Below the pieces are notes generated by a model. It worked only from the letters and a program-made list of their open reading frames with translations. It did not search any database and was not told where the DNA came from. DNA of 64,000 nt from positions 34,999-98,998 of the forward strand of contig NZ_BMIF01000014.1 of assembly GCF_014641695.1 (NCBI RefSeq), given 5' to 3'. The position numbers and the translations under genes were made by a program. Of the stretch, positions 8,706 to 17,166 are shown piece by piece. How positions within the stretch are numbered: position 1 is the stretch's first letter; each line of letters opens with the position of its first letter. Source of the DNA: Nitratireductor aestuarii (lineage in GTDB: Bacteria > Pseudomonadota > Alphaproteobacteria > Rhizobiales > Rhizobiaceae).

Positions 8706-10367
8706 CTACTGAGGCTTAAGCACCTTCCGGCTGGCAACTGCGCGGCGCATCATTGGCGAGACCACCTGATCAGAAATGTGAATGTCCCAGACTTCCGCAC
8801 TGTCATGCGACTGGAAGGCTTCGACTGCTTCCTCGAACTGCGAAAGGCTCGTGATAACCCGGCCCTGAAGGCCAAATCCCCTGGCTACCGCGCCGAGATC
8901 ACCGCGTCCGAAGACCGAACCTGCATCGCTGATGCCGTCCTTGCGCAATTTGTGGATCTCCGGCCCGTAGGCGCCGTCGTTCAGGACACAGACGAGGATC
9001 CGAAGGTTGTGACGCCGGATCGTCTCCAGTTCCTGAACATGCATGAGGAAGCTGCCGTCGCCGTCGATGACCACGATCGTATCGTTGGGCCGGGCGGCTG
9101 CGGCGCCCGCGGCATAGCAGAGGCCATTGCCGATCGCGCCAAACTCGCGGATCGTGAGGAACGACGCGGGGCTACGGCCGCGCATGTGGGCCGAGAAAGC
9201 CGCACTATGACCGGTGCCGTTGACCATCATCCACTGCTTCGGAAGCACCCGGTCGAGCGCTGCAATGGCGTCGCGAGGGTCCATGAATTCGTTGCTGTCG
9301 AACGGATAGGGATCAGCCGGTTCGCTTGCAATGCGGGCAGCCAGTTGCTCGGTGCGGTTGAGCTTCTCGCGACGGGGTTCCTCGATCCCGCTCACGAGCG
9401 CCTCAAGCGCCAGGACCGCATCGCCTCGGATCAGCAGATCCCCTGTCTTGAGCGTGTCCCTGATGCCTTCGGGCGCCACATCGATGACGGCAACCTTCGC
9501 GTTCGGGAACAGCTTGCCGCCATCCTGGGTGTGGTAGTTGAGGCTCGCACCCAGAGCAATGACCAGGTCGCAGTCCTTGAACTGCTCACGCCCAAGCGCG
9601 GTCGAATAGCCTCCCGCGATGCCAAGGCTGAACGGATCATCATCGAACAGGCCACGGGCGGGGAGCGTGGTGGCGAGCAGTCCGTCGATAGCATCGGCAA
9701 GGCGGCGCGCAAGCGTGGCACAGCGGTCGTTCGAGGCTCCGCGCCCGCCAATGATAATCGGCTTTCGCGCCGATGAAATCAGCCCGAGCAGCTCCGCGAT
9801 CTGGTCGGGGTGCGGTGCGAGCGGAGGCAAATCCGGGATGAAGTCGGTCGAAGGACGATAGGCTTCCTTCCCGGGAAACTCATGCAGCTGAATGTCATAG
9901 GGCACGCCGATGACAACCGGACGCCGCTCGGTGCGAGCGATGTAGAACGCTTCCCTGACGTACTCCTGCATGCGCACCATACTGTGCGCATGAATGTAGT
10001 GCGCGCCGGTGGCAGTCACGATCGGCGCTTGCTCGATGCGCTGACCGTACCAGGATTTGTCGATCGGGCTTTCGCCTGCGAAAACCACGACCGGGATCTT
10101 TGCGTAGATTGCCGTTGTCAAAGCCGTTGAAAGCTGGGTGACGCCCGGCCCACAGGTGACCGATGCAACACCGGGTTTGCCGGTCGCCATTGCATAGGCG
10201 CTGGCCATGGCCACGGCGGCATGTTCATGGCGCACCAGATAGGTGCGCGCATCCGGCTTTTCGGAAAGATGAGTGGCGAAGTGCATATTGCCATCACCCA
10301 TCAGGGTGAAACTTACATCGGCACCTTCCGCAAAGAAGGCGTCCGCCATTGCTTCATAAACCAGCAC
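8706..10367 (-). CDS. Thiamine diphosphate enzyme, acetolactate synthase-like
   Basis: A 553-residue three-domain ThDP enzyme. The activating glutamate is in RHEHA (E48), the middle domain has PIIIGGRGAS, and the ThDP/Mg site GDGSF to LNDGAYG lies around residues 430-460. A GTG at 10367 is chosen because AAGGGGGAGAG sits just upstream and the family N-terminus (VLVYEAMADAFF) begins there; an ATG at 10415 would overlap the upstream gene. The family includes acetolactate synthases, decarboxylases and carboligases; the reaction cannot be chosen from sequence. It is the last gene of the GntR-lyase-hydrolase arm, so it probably handles a 2-oxo acid product of that pathway. Confidence 0.85.
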   Translation of the reverse strand: MLVYEAMADAFFAEGADVSFTLMGDGNMHFATHLSEKPDARTYLVRHEHAAVAMASAYAMATGKPGVASVTCGPGVTQLSTALTTAIYAKIPVVVFAGESPIDKSWYGQRIEQAPIVTATGAHYIHAHSMVRMQEYVREAFYIARTERRPVVIGVPYDIQLHEFPGKEAYRPSTDFIPDLPPLAPHPDQIAELLGLISSARKPIIIGGRGASNDRCATLARRLADAIDGLLATTLPARGLFDDDPFSLGIAGGYSTALGREQFKDCDLVIALGASLNYHTQDGGKLFPNAKVAVIDVAPEGIRDTLKTGDLLIRGDAVLALEALVSGIEEPRREKLNRTEQLAARIASEPADPYPFDSNEFMDPRDAIAALDRVLPKQWMMVNGTGHSAAFSAHMRGRSPASFLTIREFGAIGNGLCYAAGAAAARPNDTIVVIDGDGSFLMHVQELETIRRHNLRILVCVLNDGAYGPEIHKLRKDGISDAGSVFGRGDLGAVARGFGLQGRVITSLSQFEEAVEAFQSHDSAEVWDIHISDQVVSPMMRRAVASRKVLKPQ

Positions 10368-10392
10368 TTCGCTCTCTCCCCCTTGGCTATGA

Positions 10393-11067
10393 CTACGATG
10401 CGGCGAGCTTGGCAATAAGCTCGTCAGCCGGCGCTACCTCAGCGTATTTGGAGGCCAGATCGAACAGGTTTACCGCGTGTGATACTTCCGAACGGTCGTA
10501 CACACCGTCGCTGGCAACGCCCACGCGGAAATTGTAGGAGAAGCCGTCGACGACGGTCCCGCGCACGCAACCGCTCGTGCTGCAGCCGGTGACGATCAGC
10601 GTGTCGACGCCGAGGTCGACCAGATAGCTGACGAGCGGGGTTCCGAAGAACGCGCTCGGATGACGCTTCGGAAGCAGCAGGTCCTCGGGCTGCGGTGCAA
10701 CTTCCTCGACGAAATCATAGCCCTTCGCCGGTATACCCATGATGCCCGGAGACTTTTCGGCGAGCCGCCCATAGTCATGCGCAATCTTCGGCGCGACGTA
10801 AGGATAGATGACCGGCAACTTGTTCTCACGGAAATAGCCAAGCAGCTTGGCAATATTTGGAATTGCCTTCCAGGCGGTGTCGCCGCAACTGGTCTGGAAC
10901 TCCTTTACCGCCTCTTCAAACGGCATGGGGTGCGTGCCGGTCGTGCGATACTGCACGTCGATGATCAACAGTACGGGCTTCTTGCCGAGGGGGGCAGAGC
11001 CCCCGAATCCGGCCAGAGCATAACGTTCGAGATCAGACTCGGGGATGATGTTGTCCCAAGGCTTCAT
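10393..11067 (-). CDS. Isochorismatase-family amidohydrolase (N-carbamoylsarcosine amidase-like)
   Basis: A 224-residue cysteine hydrolase with the family triad D37 (IIDVQ), K134 (LPKRHPSAF) and C167 (TSGCVRG). The N-terminal and FFGT/GCSTSGCVR features resemble N-carbamoylsarcosine amidase and maleamate amidase rather than phenazine-type isochorismatases. Such enzymes hydrolyse a carbamoyl or amide group, releasing ammonia (and CO2 for carbamoyl groups). A strong AGGAGG precedes the ATG. Association with a hydantoinase-type enzyme at 12825 fits a ring-opening then de-carbamoylation sequence, which is an inference. Confidence 0.82.
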   Translation of the reverse strand: MKPWDNIIPESDLERYALAGFGGSAPLGKKPVLLIIDVQYRTTGTHPMPFEEAVKEFQTSCGDTAWKAIPNIAKLLGYFRENKLPVIYPYVAPKIAHDYGRLAEKSPGIMGIPAKGYDFVEEVAPQPEDLLLPKRHPSAFFGTPLVSYLVDLGVDTLIVTGCSTSGCVRGTVVDGFSYNFRVGVASDGVYDRSEVSHAVNLFDLASKYAEVAPADELIAKLAAS

Positions 11068-11133
11068 GCTACTCCTCCATTTCCTCCTGGCCCTGCTGTC
11101 TTCAGCCTGATGACCGGGGGCGTATGTTAACGA

Positions 11134-12006
11134 TCAGTCGAAAGCATAGCGCTTCTCGAGCGCGTCAATCTCCGGCTTGGCAACGAGACGCTGGCGCTCC
11201 TGGAAGGTCACCACGAGACCGCTCGACTCCTCGAGTTGCCCAGCCGATTTCAGATGACGCAGCGCATTTTGCATACCGAGCATCGCGCCCTGGAGCGCGG
11301 CATTGGCATAGAGCACCAGACCCACACCAGCCGCCTTGAGCTGTTCGTGGCTCATCGGCGGCGTCTTTCCGCCAATCACGATGTTCGCCATCTGCGGCAC
11401 TGGCAGACGCCGGCAAATTTCCGCGAAATCGTCGGGCCGGCTCGGTGCTTCGACAAAGGTCACGTCGGCGCCGGCTTCGATGAAGCGCTCTGCTCTTTCG
11501 ATGGCGGCTTCAAGGCCCTGCTCCGCGTAGACATCGGTGCGGGCAATGATCAGGAAGTCATCGGACCGGCGGGCGTCGGTGGCCGCCTTGATCTTCTGCA
11601 CCATTTCGGACGTGCTGACGACGCTCTTTCCGTCGAAATGGCCGCAGCGCTTGGGCATCGACTGATCTTCGAGCTGGACAGCATTGGCGCCGGTACGCTC
11701 TAGCATGCGGATCGTGTGGTAGACATTCACCGCATTGCCAAAGCCGGTATCGGCATCCACGATGAGCGGAAGCTCCGTCACTTCGCGGATTGCGGCCAGG
11801 TGCAGGCAGAGCTGCGTCAGGTCGATTATGCCTACGTCGGGCTTGCCCAGGCTTGCATTGGTGATGCCGGCACCGGTGAGATAGAGTGCTTCGAAGCCCT
11901 CGTCATCCGCGATGCGAGCCGAGAGGGCATTCATCACACCGGGTACGAGAAGCGCACGCTTCTCATTCAGCGCGGTCCTCAGTCTGGAGCCTGGGGTCTG
12001 GGTCAC
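11134..12006 (-). CDS. PEP mutase/isocitrate lyase family lyase
   Basis: A 290-residue beta-barrel lyase with metal-site DADTGFG at 84-90 and the catalytic loop KRCGH at 119-123, as in methylisocitrate lyase, dimethylmalate lyase and oxaloacetate decarboxylase relatives. The loop cysteine indicates a C-C bond lyase rather than a PEP phosphonomutase. GTG 12006 with AAAGGAAA upstream is preferred over a TTG at 12024 that abuts the GntR stop. It is translated directly after the regulator and 66 bases before the isochorismatase gene. Substrate unknown. Confidence 0.82.
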   Translation of the reverse strand: MTQTPGSRLRTALNEKRALLVPGVMNALSARIADDEGFEALYLTGAGITNASLGKPDVGIIDLTQLCLHLAAIREVTELPLIVDADTGFGNAVNVYHTIRMLERTGANAVQLEDQSMPKRCGHFDGKSVVSTSEMVQKIKAATDARRSDDFLIIARTDVYAEQGLEAAIERAERFIEAGADVTFVEAPSRPDDFAEICRRLPVPQMANIVIGGKTPPMSHEQLKAAGVGLVLYANAALQGAMLGMQNALRHLKSAGQLEESSGLVVTFQERQRLVAKPEIDALEKRYAFD

Positions 12007-12024
12007 TATGGTTTCCTTTTGCAA

Positions 12025-12714
12025 TTAAGCATCTGGAGGAGCTGCGCCAACGTCTACCGTCTCCTGGATGGACATCCGGGCATGCTGCAGATGCTCGCGC
12101 ATCAGGCGTTCCGCAGCCTCACCGTCGCGCCGTTCCAGCGCCTCCAAAATGCTGACATGTTCGTCGAATGCGGCCTTCGCCCGGCCCGGATTGATGCTCG
12201 ACCGGTAGCGAAAGAACCGTAGTACCTGATAGAGATCTCCCAGAAGCGTCTCGATCAACCGAACCTGCCGGCTGCCTTCGATGATCTGGAAATGGAAATC
12301 CTGGTCGCCGGGGGATTGATAGTAGCCGGTACCGGATTTGACGTCTTCGTGTGCAGAGTGGTCGAAGAGGACATCACGGAGACGCTTGAGTTCTTCATCC
12401 GTCAGACGCTCTGCTGCCAGACGGCAGGCAAGACCTTCAAGCACCTCCCGGATCATGTAGAGATCGATGATCTCTTCCACCGTGGGGCTCGCAACACGAA
12501 CACCCACGTGCGGGATGCGCACGAGAAGACCCCGCCCCTCAAGGCGGCGTATGGCTTCGCGCAGCGGACCGCGGCTGATACCGAGTTGACGGGCGAGGAC
12601 GGCTTCCTGGATTCGTGCTCCGGGCTTGATGTCCCCACGGATAATGAGCTCGGTCAGCCTTTCGAGGGCCTGATCGCTCAACGAGGGACTTTTCTCAAGC
12701 GCTACGACGTCCAT
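12025..12714 (-). CDS. GntR-family (FCD) transcriptional regulator
   Basis: A 229-residue regulator: winged HTH at residues 10-75 (ARQLGISRGPLREAIRRLEGRGLL) and a helical FCD ligand domain from about 85. The ATG has an excellent AGGAGG site. It is the first gene of a minus-strand operon and is divergent from the hydantoinase gene, with a TGTCAA-CAA-TTGACA palindrome between them. FCD domains bind small organic acids, consistent with a local catabolic sensor. A near copy of its own promoter element occurs at 20709, in front of the tct arm. Confidence 0.9.
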   Translation of the reverse strand: MDVVALEKSPSLSDQALERLTELIIRGDIKPGARIQEAVLARQLGISRGPLREAIRRLEGRGLLVRIPHVGVRVASPTVEEIIDLYMIREVLEGLACRLAAERLTDEELKRLRDVLFDHSAHEDVKSGTGYYQSPGDQDFHFQIIEGSRQVRLIETLLGDLYQVLRFFRYRSSINPGRAKAAFDEHVSILEALERRDGEAAERLMREHLQHARMSIQETVDVGAAPPDA

Positions 12715-12746
12715 GAATACCTCCTGTTGTGTAGGTAATCTGCCAC

Positions 12747-12769
12747 GAGTAATCTGTCAACAATTGACA
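12747..12769. promoter_or_regulatory. GntR operator and divergent -35 region
   Basis: TGTCAA (12755-12760) and TTGACA (12764-12769) form a perfect 6-3-6 inverted repeat, which places a consensus -35 hexamer facing both the gntR operon and the hydantoinase gene. Read on the minus strand, 12762-12747 is TGTTGACAGATTACTC, matched at 15 of 16 bases at 20724-20709. Confidence 0.65.
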
Positions 12770-12824
12770 CCTTGCGTTTGAAGCTTCACAGCTGACAGCA
12801 AAAGATAATGGAGGGTTACAAGCA

Positions 12825-14198
12825 ATGGCATCCAAGAAACTGATAATTTCGGGAGGACAGGTCGTCCGTCCGACTGGCGTCGAAGTGCTCGACATTGTCA
12901 TCGAAGATGGCAGCATAGCCGACCTTGTCCCCCCCAACTCTGTAACCGCGGATATCGAACGCTTTGATGCTTCGGGCCTCACAATTCTGCCTGGGGCCAT
13001 TGACGCACATATACACCTTGGACACGCGAAAGACATAGCACGACCGCGTGAGCCCTCGGACGCTGAAACCGAGACGGCGGCGGCAGCGCGTGGCGGCGTT
13101 ACCACCGTGATCTCCTACGTCATGAGTTCCAAACCCCATGAAGACGACTTCAAGGACATCCTGTCGGTGACCAAGGCGGGCGCCCGCACCGATTTTGGTT
13201 TTCATTTCGTTATCGCGACCAAGGCGCAACTGCAGGCCGTGCCTCGCTACATAAACGAGTTCGGCGTCCCCACCGCCAAACTGTTCATGAACATCCGCGG
13301 ATCCGAGGGGGACCGCCTGGGTCTGCCGCCGATCGATGACGGGTTTACCTTTGCCCTGCTTGAGCAGTTGGCGGCCCATGGCGGCATGCTCTGCCCACAC
13401 CCGGAGAATATGGAAATCGCCTGGCTCCTCGCGGATCGCATCAAGTCCAGTGGCCGAGCCGATCTTTCGGCATGGAACGACGCTCGACCGGGCTTCATCG
13501 AAGCGGAGGCAATTCGCCGGATCGCCTATCTCGCGCAGGTAGCCGGTGCTCCCGTGTACTGCGTCCACACATCCTCGCAACCGGCCCTCGAACAGGCCCT
13601 CAAGGCCCGGGACGAAGGGATCAACATCCATATCGAGACATGCAACCACTATCTCACCCATGACGTCGAGGCTCCGATCGGGGTTGTCGGCAAGATCAAT
13701 CCTCCCTTGCGAAAAGCCGCCGACAGGGAAGCGCTCTGGGCGGCCCTGGCGAATGGCGAGATCGATACGCTGGCCAGCGATCACATCCACAGGAGCATTG
13801 AATCGAAGGCCGGAGACATCTGGACCGCTTCACCCGGTTGCCCCGGACTGGATACATTCCTGCAGGTCCCATTGTCCGAGGGGCACCACAAGCGTGGCAT
13901 CCCCTTGCAAAGGATCGCGGAACTCACCGCGGAAAAGCCTGCAAAGCTGATGGGCCTGGCCAGGAAGGGCCGGATCGCCAAGGGCATGGATGCTGATCTG
14001 GCTTTTGTGAACCTTCAGGCAACCGAGACGATCGGCAAGGAAAGCATCCAGAGCGATTGCGGCTACTCCATCTACGAAGGCTATGACCTGAAGGGCACCA
14101 TCGATCATACGATGGTCCGCGGCCGCTTCGTATGGAAAGACCGCGCGATTGTCTCGGACAGCGCCGGACACGGCGAGTATCAGTTCCGCAAGCTCTAG
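12825..14198 (+). CDS. Hydantoinase/dihydropyrimidinase-family cyclic amidohydrolase
   Basis: A 457-residue amidohydrolase with the full binuclear metal set: H62/H64 in DAHIHLG, carbamylatable K152 in TAKLFM, histidines in CPHPEN and VHTSSQ, and aspartate in ASDHIH. Length and C-terminal fold match D-hydantoinases, dihydropyrimidinases and related allantoinases, which open cyclic ureide or imide rings. A GGAGGG site precedes the ATG. It is divergent from the GntR operon and convergent with tctA across a strong hairpin. The substrate is not readable; neighbours suggest a cyclic amide entering through the TctABC importer. Confidence 0.85.
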   Translation: MASKKLIISGGQVVRPTGVEVLDIVIEDGSIADLVPPNSVTADIERFDASGLTILPGAIDAHIHLGHAKDIARPREPSDAETETAAAARGGVTTVISYVMSSKPHEDDFKDILSVTKAGARTDFGFHFVIATKAQLQAVPRYINEFGVPTAKLFMNIRGSEGDRLGLPPIDDGFTFALLEQLAAHGGMLCPHPENMEIAWLLADRIKSSGRADLSAWNDARPGFIEAEAIRRIAYLAQVAGAPVYCVHTSSQPALEQALKARDEGINIHIETCNHYLTHDVEAPIGVVGKINPPLRKAADREALWAALANGEIDTLASDHIHRSIESKAGDIWTASPGCPGLDTFLQVPLSEGHHKRGIPLQRIAELTAEKPAKLMGLARKGRIAKGMDADLAFVNLQATETIGKESIQSDCGYSIYEGYDLKGTIDHTMVRGRFVWKDRAIVSDSAGHGEYQFRKL

Positions 14199-14206
14199 TT
14201 CCGTAA

Positions 14207-14236
14207 AACGGTGGGCTTTGATCCGAGCCCACCGTT
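14207..14236. terminator. Bidirectional terminator
   Basis: AACGGTGGGCT (14207-14217) pairs perfectly with AGCCCACCGTT (14226-14236) around an 8-base loop. It lies between the convergent stops of the hydantoinase gene and tctA, with T-rich sequence after it on the plus strand and TTTTACGG on the minus strand. Confidence 0.85.
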
Positions 14237-14250
14237 CTTATTTCAGGCGC

Positions 14251-15753
14251 CTATGCCTCGGCTTTCTTCTTGAACCGCTTCCACGGTGTCCAGACGGACG
14301 AGAGGATCAGGAGTGCAGTCAGTATGAGGAAAGACAGGCTGATCGGACGCTCCAGGAACACCATGTAGTCTCCACGCGTGATCAGCAGCGCTCGCCTCAG
14401 GTTTTCTTCCACCATGGGTCCAAGCACCAGGCCAAGGAGCAATGGAGCGGCCTGGAAGCCAAGTCTGCTTAAGACATAACCCGCGATACCAAAGCCGATA
14501 ACGAAGAAGATATCGCTTGTGCTGCTCTGAATGCTGTAGACGCCGATAGCAATAAGCAAGATTACGACGGGCGCCAGGAACCGGTATGGTACCGAGAGGA
14601 ACTTCACCCAGATGCCGATCAACGGCAGGTTGAGGATCACCAGGAACAGGTTTCCGATCACAAAACTACCGATCAGCCCCCAGAATACATCCGGGTTTTC
14701 CGTCAGGAAGCGTGGCCCGGGCTGAATACCATGGATCATCATGGCCGCTAGTAGCAGTGCCATCACACCATCAGCAGGAATGCCCAGCGACAACGTGGGA
14801 ATGAACGCGCTCTGTGCTGTTGCATTGTTGGCCGCTTCCGAGCTTGCCATCCCCTCTACGGTGCCATGGCCAAACTTTTCGGGGTGGCGACTGATCTTCT
14901 TTTCCGCGAGATAGGCGACGAAGGAGGAGATCGATGTGCCGGTGCCCGGGAGGAGACCAAAGGCCATGCCAATGAGCGACCCTCGCGCGATGGGCATCGT
15001 TGAATCGCGCATTTCCTGCTTTGTCGGCAGCAGGGTGCGCCAGGTCACACTGTAAACACTGGCATCCCGTTCACCACCCGTAACCAGGTTGCGGATGACT
15101 TCGGTGACACCGAAGAAGCCCATGGCCACCGCGACAATGCTGATACCATTCCAGAGGTCGGTAAATCCGAAGGTAAAGCGCTGGGCCCCGGTGTTTACGT
15201 CAGCACCAACCATGCCAAGGATCAGGCCGAACAGGACCATGATAATGCCCTTTGCGACGGAGCCTTCCGACAGGGTAGCCGCCGCAATGAGGCCCATGAG
15301 CATCATCGAGAAGTAGTCTGCCGGCTGGAATTGAAGTGCCACGCGCGCCAGAGGCTCGGCAAAGATCACCAGTAGCACGATCGCAAGATTGCTCCCGATG
15401 AAGGAGCCGAACGTGGTGATGAACAGCGCGGCGCCCGCGCGGCCACGCTGCGCCATCGGGTGACCATCAAGGCAGACCACAGCCGAGGATGCCGTACCGG
15501 GCAGGTTCAGCAGGATGGATGTAATCGATCCTCCGTACTGTGCGCCGTAGTAGACACCGGCCAGCATGATCAAAGCATCGGTGGGAGCTATGTGAAATGT
15601 GACCGGCAGGATAAGTGCGATGGCGGCCATCGGGCCCACGCCCGGCAGAACGCCAACCATCATGCCCAGTGTAACGCCGCCGATGCTATAGAGAACCGAG
15701 GGCCAGGCCAGCGCCAGGGCCATGCCGTTCAATAAACTAAAGAACGCTTCCAA
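14251..15753 (-). CDS. tctA: Tripartite tricarboxylate transporter large permease TctA
   Basis: A 500-residue, about 12-segment membrane protein with the family hallmark GVLPGVGPMAAIALILP near residue 38 and YGGSITSILLNLPGTA near 75. It is the main channel subunit of the TTT family, energised by ion gradient and fed by the periplasmic TctC. The start is an unusual TTG at 15753; GGAGGAGGAGGC just upstream and the typical TctA N-terminus support it over an ATG ten codons later. It ends the minus-strand arm at a bidirectional terminator. Confidence 0.93.
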   Translation of the reverse strand: MEAFFSLLNGMALALAWPSVLYSIGGVTLGMMVGVLPGVGPMAAIALILPVTFHIAPTDALIMLAGVYYGAQYGGSITSILLNLPGTASSAVVCLDGHPMAQRGRAGAALFITTFGSFIGSNLAIVLLVIFAEPLARVALQFQPADYFSMMLMGLIAAATLSEGSVAKGIIMVLFGLILGMVGADVNTGAQRFTFGFTDLWNGISIVAVAMGFFGVTEVIRNLVTGGERDASVYSVTWRTLLPTKQEMRDSTMPIARGSLIGMAFGLLPGTGTSISSFVAYLAEKKISRHPEKFGHGTVEGMASSEAANNATAQSAFIPTLSLGIPADGVMALLLAAMMIHGIQPGPRFLTENPDVFWGLIGSFVIGNLFLVILNLPLIGIWVKFLSVPYRFLAPVVILLIAIGVYSIQSSTSDIFFVIGFGIAGYVLSRLGFQAAPLLLGLVLGPMVEENLRRALLITRGDYMVFLERPISLSFLILTALLILSSVWTPWKRFKKKAEA

Positions 15754-15777
15754 ATTTGCCTCCTCCTCCCTCTGGTG

Positions 15778-16281
15778 TCAGAGAGGCCAGCGGATAGCAG
15801 GAAGTGCCAGGCCCAAGCCGTTGATGAATATCAAGACTGCCGCAACACTCGATGCCAATGAAAAGATGATGTCGCCCAAACCCAGACGTCCCGTCACAGC
15901 GACACTGACTAACAGCATCAGAACAATTGCTGCAGGGATCATGCCGAATAGCGGAAGCAACACAGCGAAGGAAGCGAGCGCCGCCAGGATCAGGACAGAA
16001 GACACCTTTATCGGGATACTCGCGGTCGCTCCGCCTCTTCGTAGAGATCCGACGATCAACAACGCTCCAAGCCCGATGAGCAGAACGCCAATGCCAAAAG
16101 GAAACCCTCCGGATCCCAGCCGCCTCAATGTACCCAGCCCCAGGGCCAGGCCCTGTGCAAGGGATACGCAGCCTATGGCAACGGAGATCCAACCTCCAAC
16201 ACTGTCGGAGGTGAGGAAAAGCCGCTGGACAAGATTATCCTTACCGACAAAGCCGGCTGTTTGGATAGCTTCCTTGCTCAT
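15778..16281 (-). CDS. tctB: Tripartite tricarboxylate transporter small permease TctB
   Basis: A 167-residue protein with four hydrophobic segments, the size and topology of TctB. The pattern GSGGFPFGIGVLLIGLG near residues 56-72 is typical of the family. The ATG overlaps the stop of the deacetylase-like gene upstream by four bases, and tctA follows after 24 bases. TctB is required for transport together with TctA in the inner membrane. Confidence 0.85.
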   Translation of the reverse strand: MSKEAIQTAGFVGKDNLVQRLFLTSDSVGGWISVAIGCVSLAQGLALGLGTLRRLGSGGFPFGIGVLLIGLGALLIVGSLRRGGATASIPIKVSSVLILAALASFAVLLPLFGMIPAAIVLMLLVSVAVTGRLGLGDIIFSLASSVAAVLIFINGLGLALPAIRWPL

Positions 16282-17159
16282 GGCATCTTCACCGTTCCTG
16301 CTGGAAGCGACATGACATGGCTGGCAATCGCCCCCGGCGTCGTCAGCCAGATGCGATCGCGATGGGCGGCGATGTGCTCGAAGATCTTGCGCAGCTGGCG
16401 GATGCGGTGGGGCTGGCCGGTCAGGAATGTGTGCAACGACAGGCAGTAGACCTGCGGATACAGCGCACTCTCTTCCAGCTGCTCATCAAAGGCATCGATC
16501 GCCATTTTGGTGAAGTCTGTGTCAGACGCCCCACGATTGACATAGGCCGGGAGATCATTGAGCTCCATCGACGGATACGGAACGGCCAGGATCGGACCTT
16601 CATCGGTCCGGAACCACTGGGGCTGATCGTCAAACCACCAGTCGAGCATGTACTCGAAGCCCGTCTTCTTGAGCAGCTCCGGCGTCTGCGCGCTTTGAGA
16701 AATGAAAGGTCCCAGCCAACCTCGCGGTGCCACGCCCTCATGCTTGAGCATGGTGTCGCGAACTTCCTCAAGCATGGCCATCTCATATTCCGGCGTCATT
16801 TCGATCTGACGCTCGGAATTCGTGCGGCCATGGCCGACGAACTCATCGCCGCGCTTGCGGAACGGTTCCAGCACCTGCGGCGCTTGCTTGTAGACCATGC
16901 CATTTGCGAGGATCGCCAACGGCATCTGGAAGTCTTCGCAAAGCCTCAGAATACGCCAGACACCGACGCGATTGCCGTAGTCGCGGTAGGCATAACCGCG
17001 GTGGAACGGCGCGCTCGGCTGCGAGGTGAAGTCATTGCCAGGATTGCGGCCGAACTCGAACGCCTCGATGTTGAGCGCGATATAAACCGCAAGTCGCTTC
17101 CCCTCCGGCCAGTCATAGACCGGACGATCAACGATAGGGCTGAAATTATACCGATCCAT
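16278..17159 (-). CDS. Polysaccharide-deacetylase-fold hydrolase (PuuE-like)
   Basis: A 293-residue NodB-fold protein similar to the PuuE/allantoinase branch of carbohydrate esterase family 4, which act on small cyclic ureides rather than polysaccharides. Recognisable features are YIALNIEAFEFG near the N-terminus, GHGRTNSER and SLHTFLTGQPHR near the C-terminus. ATG 17159 has GAGGCGG upstream and lies 7 bases after the hydroxylase stop. The classical NodB motif THSxxH is not obvious, GHGRTNSER being the nearest match, as in PuuE. The reaction (deformylation, ring opening or deamidation) cannot be chosen. Confidence 0.75.
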   Translation of the reverse strand: MDRYNFSPIVDRPVYDWPEGKRLAVYIALNIEAFEFGRNPGNDFTSQPSAPFHRGYAYRDYGNRVGVWRILRLCEDFQMPLAILANGMVYKQAPQVLEPFRKRGDEFVGHGRTNSERQIEMTPEYEMAMLEEVRDTMLKHEGVAPRGWLGPFISQSAQTPELLKKTGFEYMLDWWFDDQPQWFRTDEGPILAVPYPSMELNDLPAYVNRGASDTDFTKMAIDAFDEQLEESALYPQVYCLSLHTFLTGQPHRIRQLRKIFEHIAAHRDRIWLTTPGAIASHVMSLPAGTVKMP

Positions 17160-17166
17160 CACCGCC

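Noticed and set aside
8778..9776. A 332-codon open frame on the plus strand
   Set aside because: It is antisense to the ThDP enzyme gene and shows no recognisable domain.
16278..17159. Calling the deacetylase-like gene an allantoinase (puuE)
   Set aside because: No other purine catabolic gene (urate oxidase, ureidoglycolate enzymes) is present, and the fold covers several reactions.
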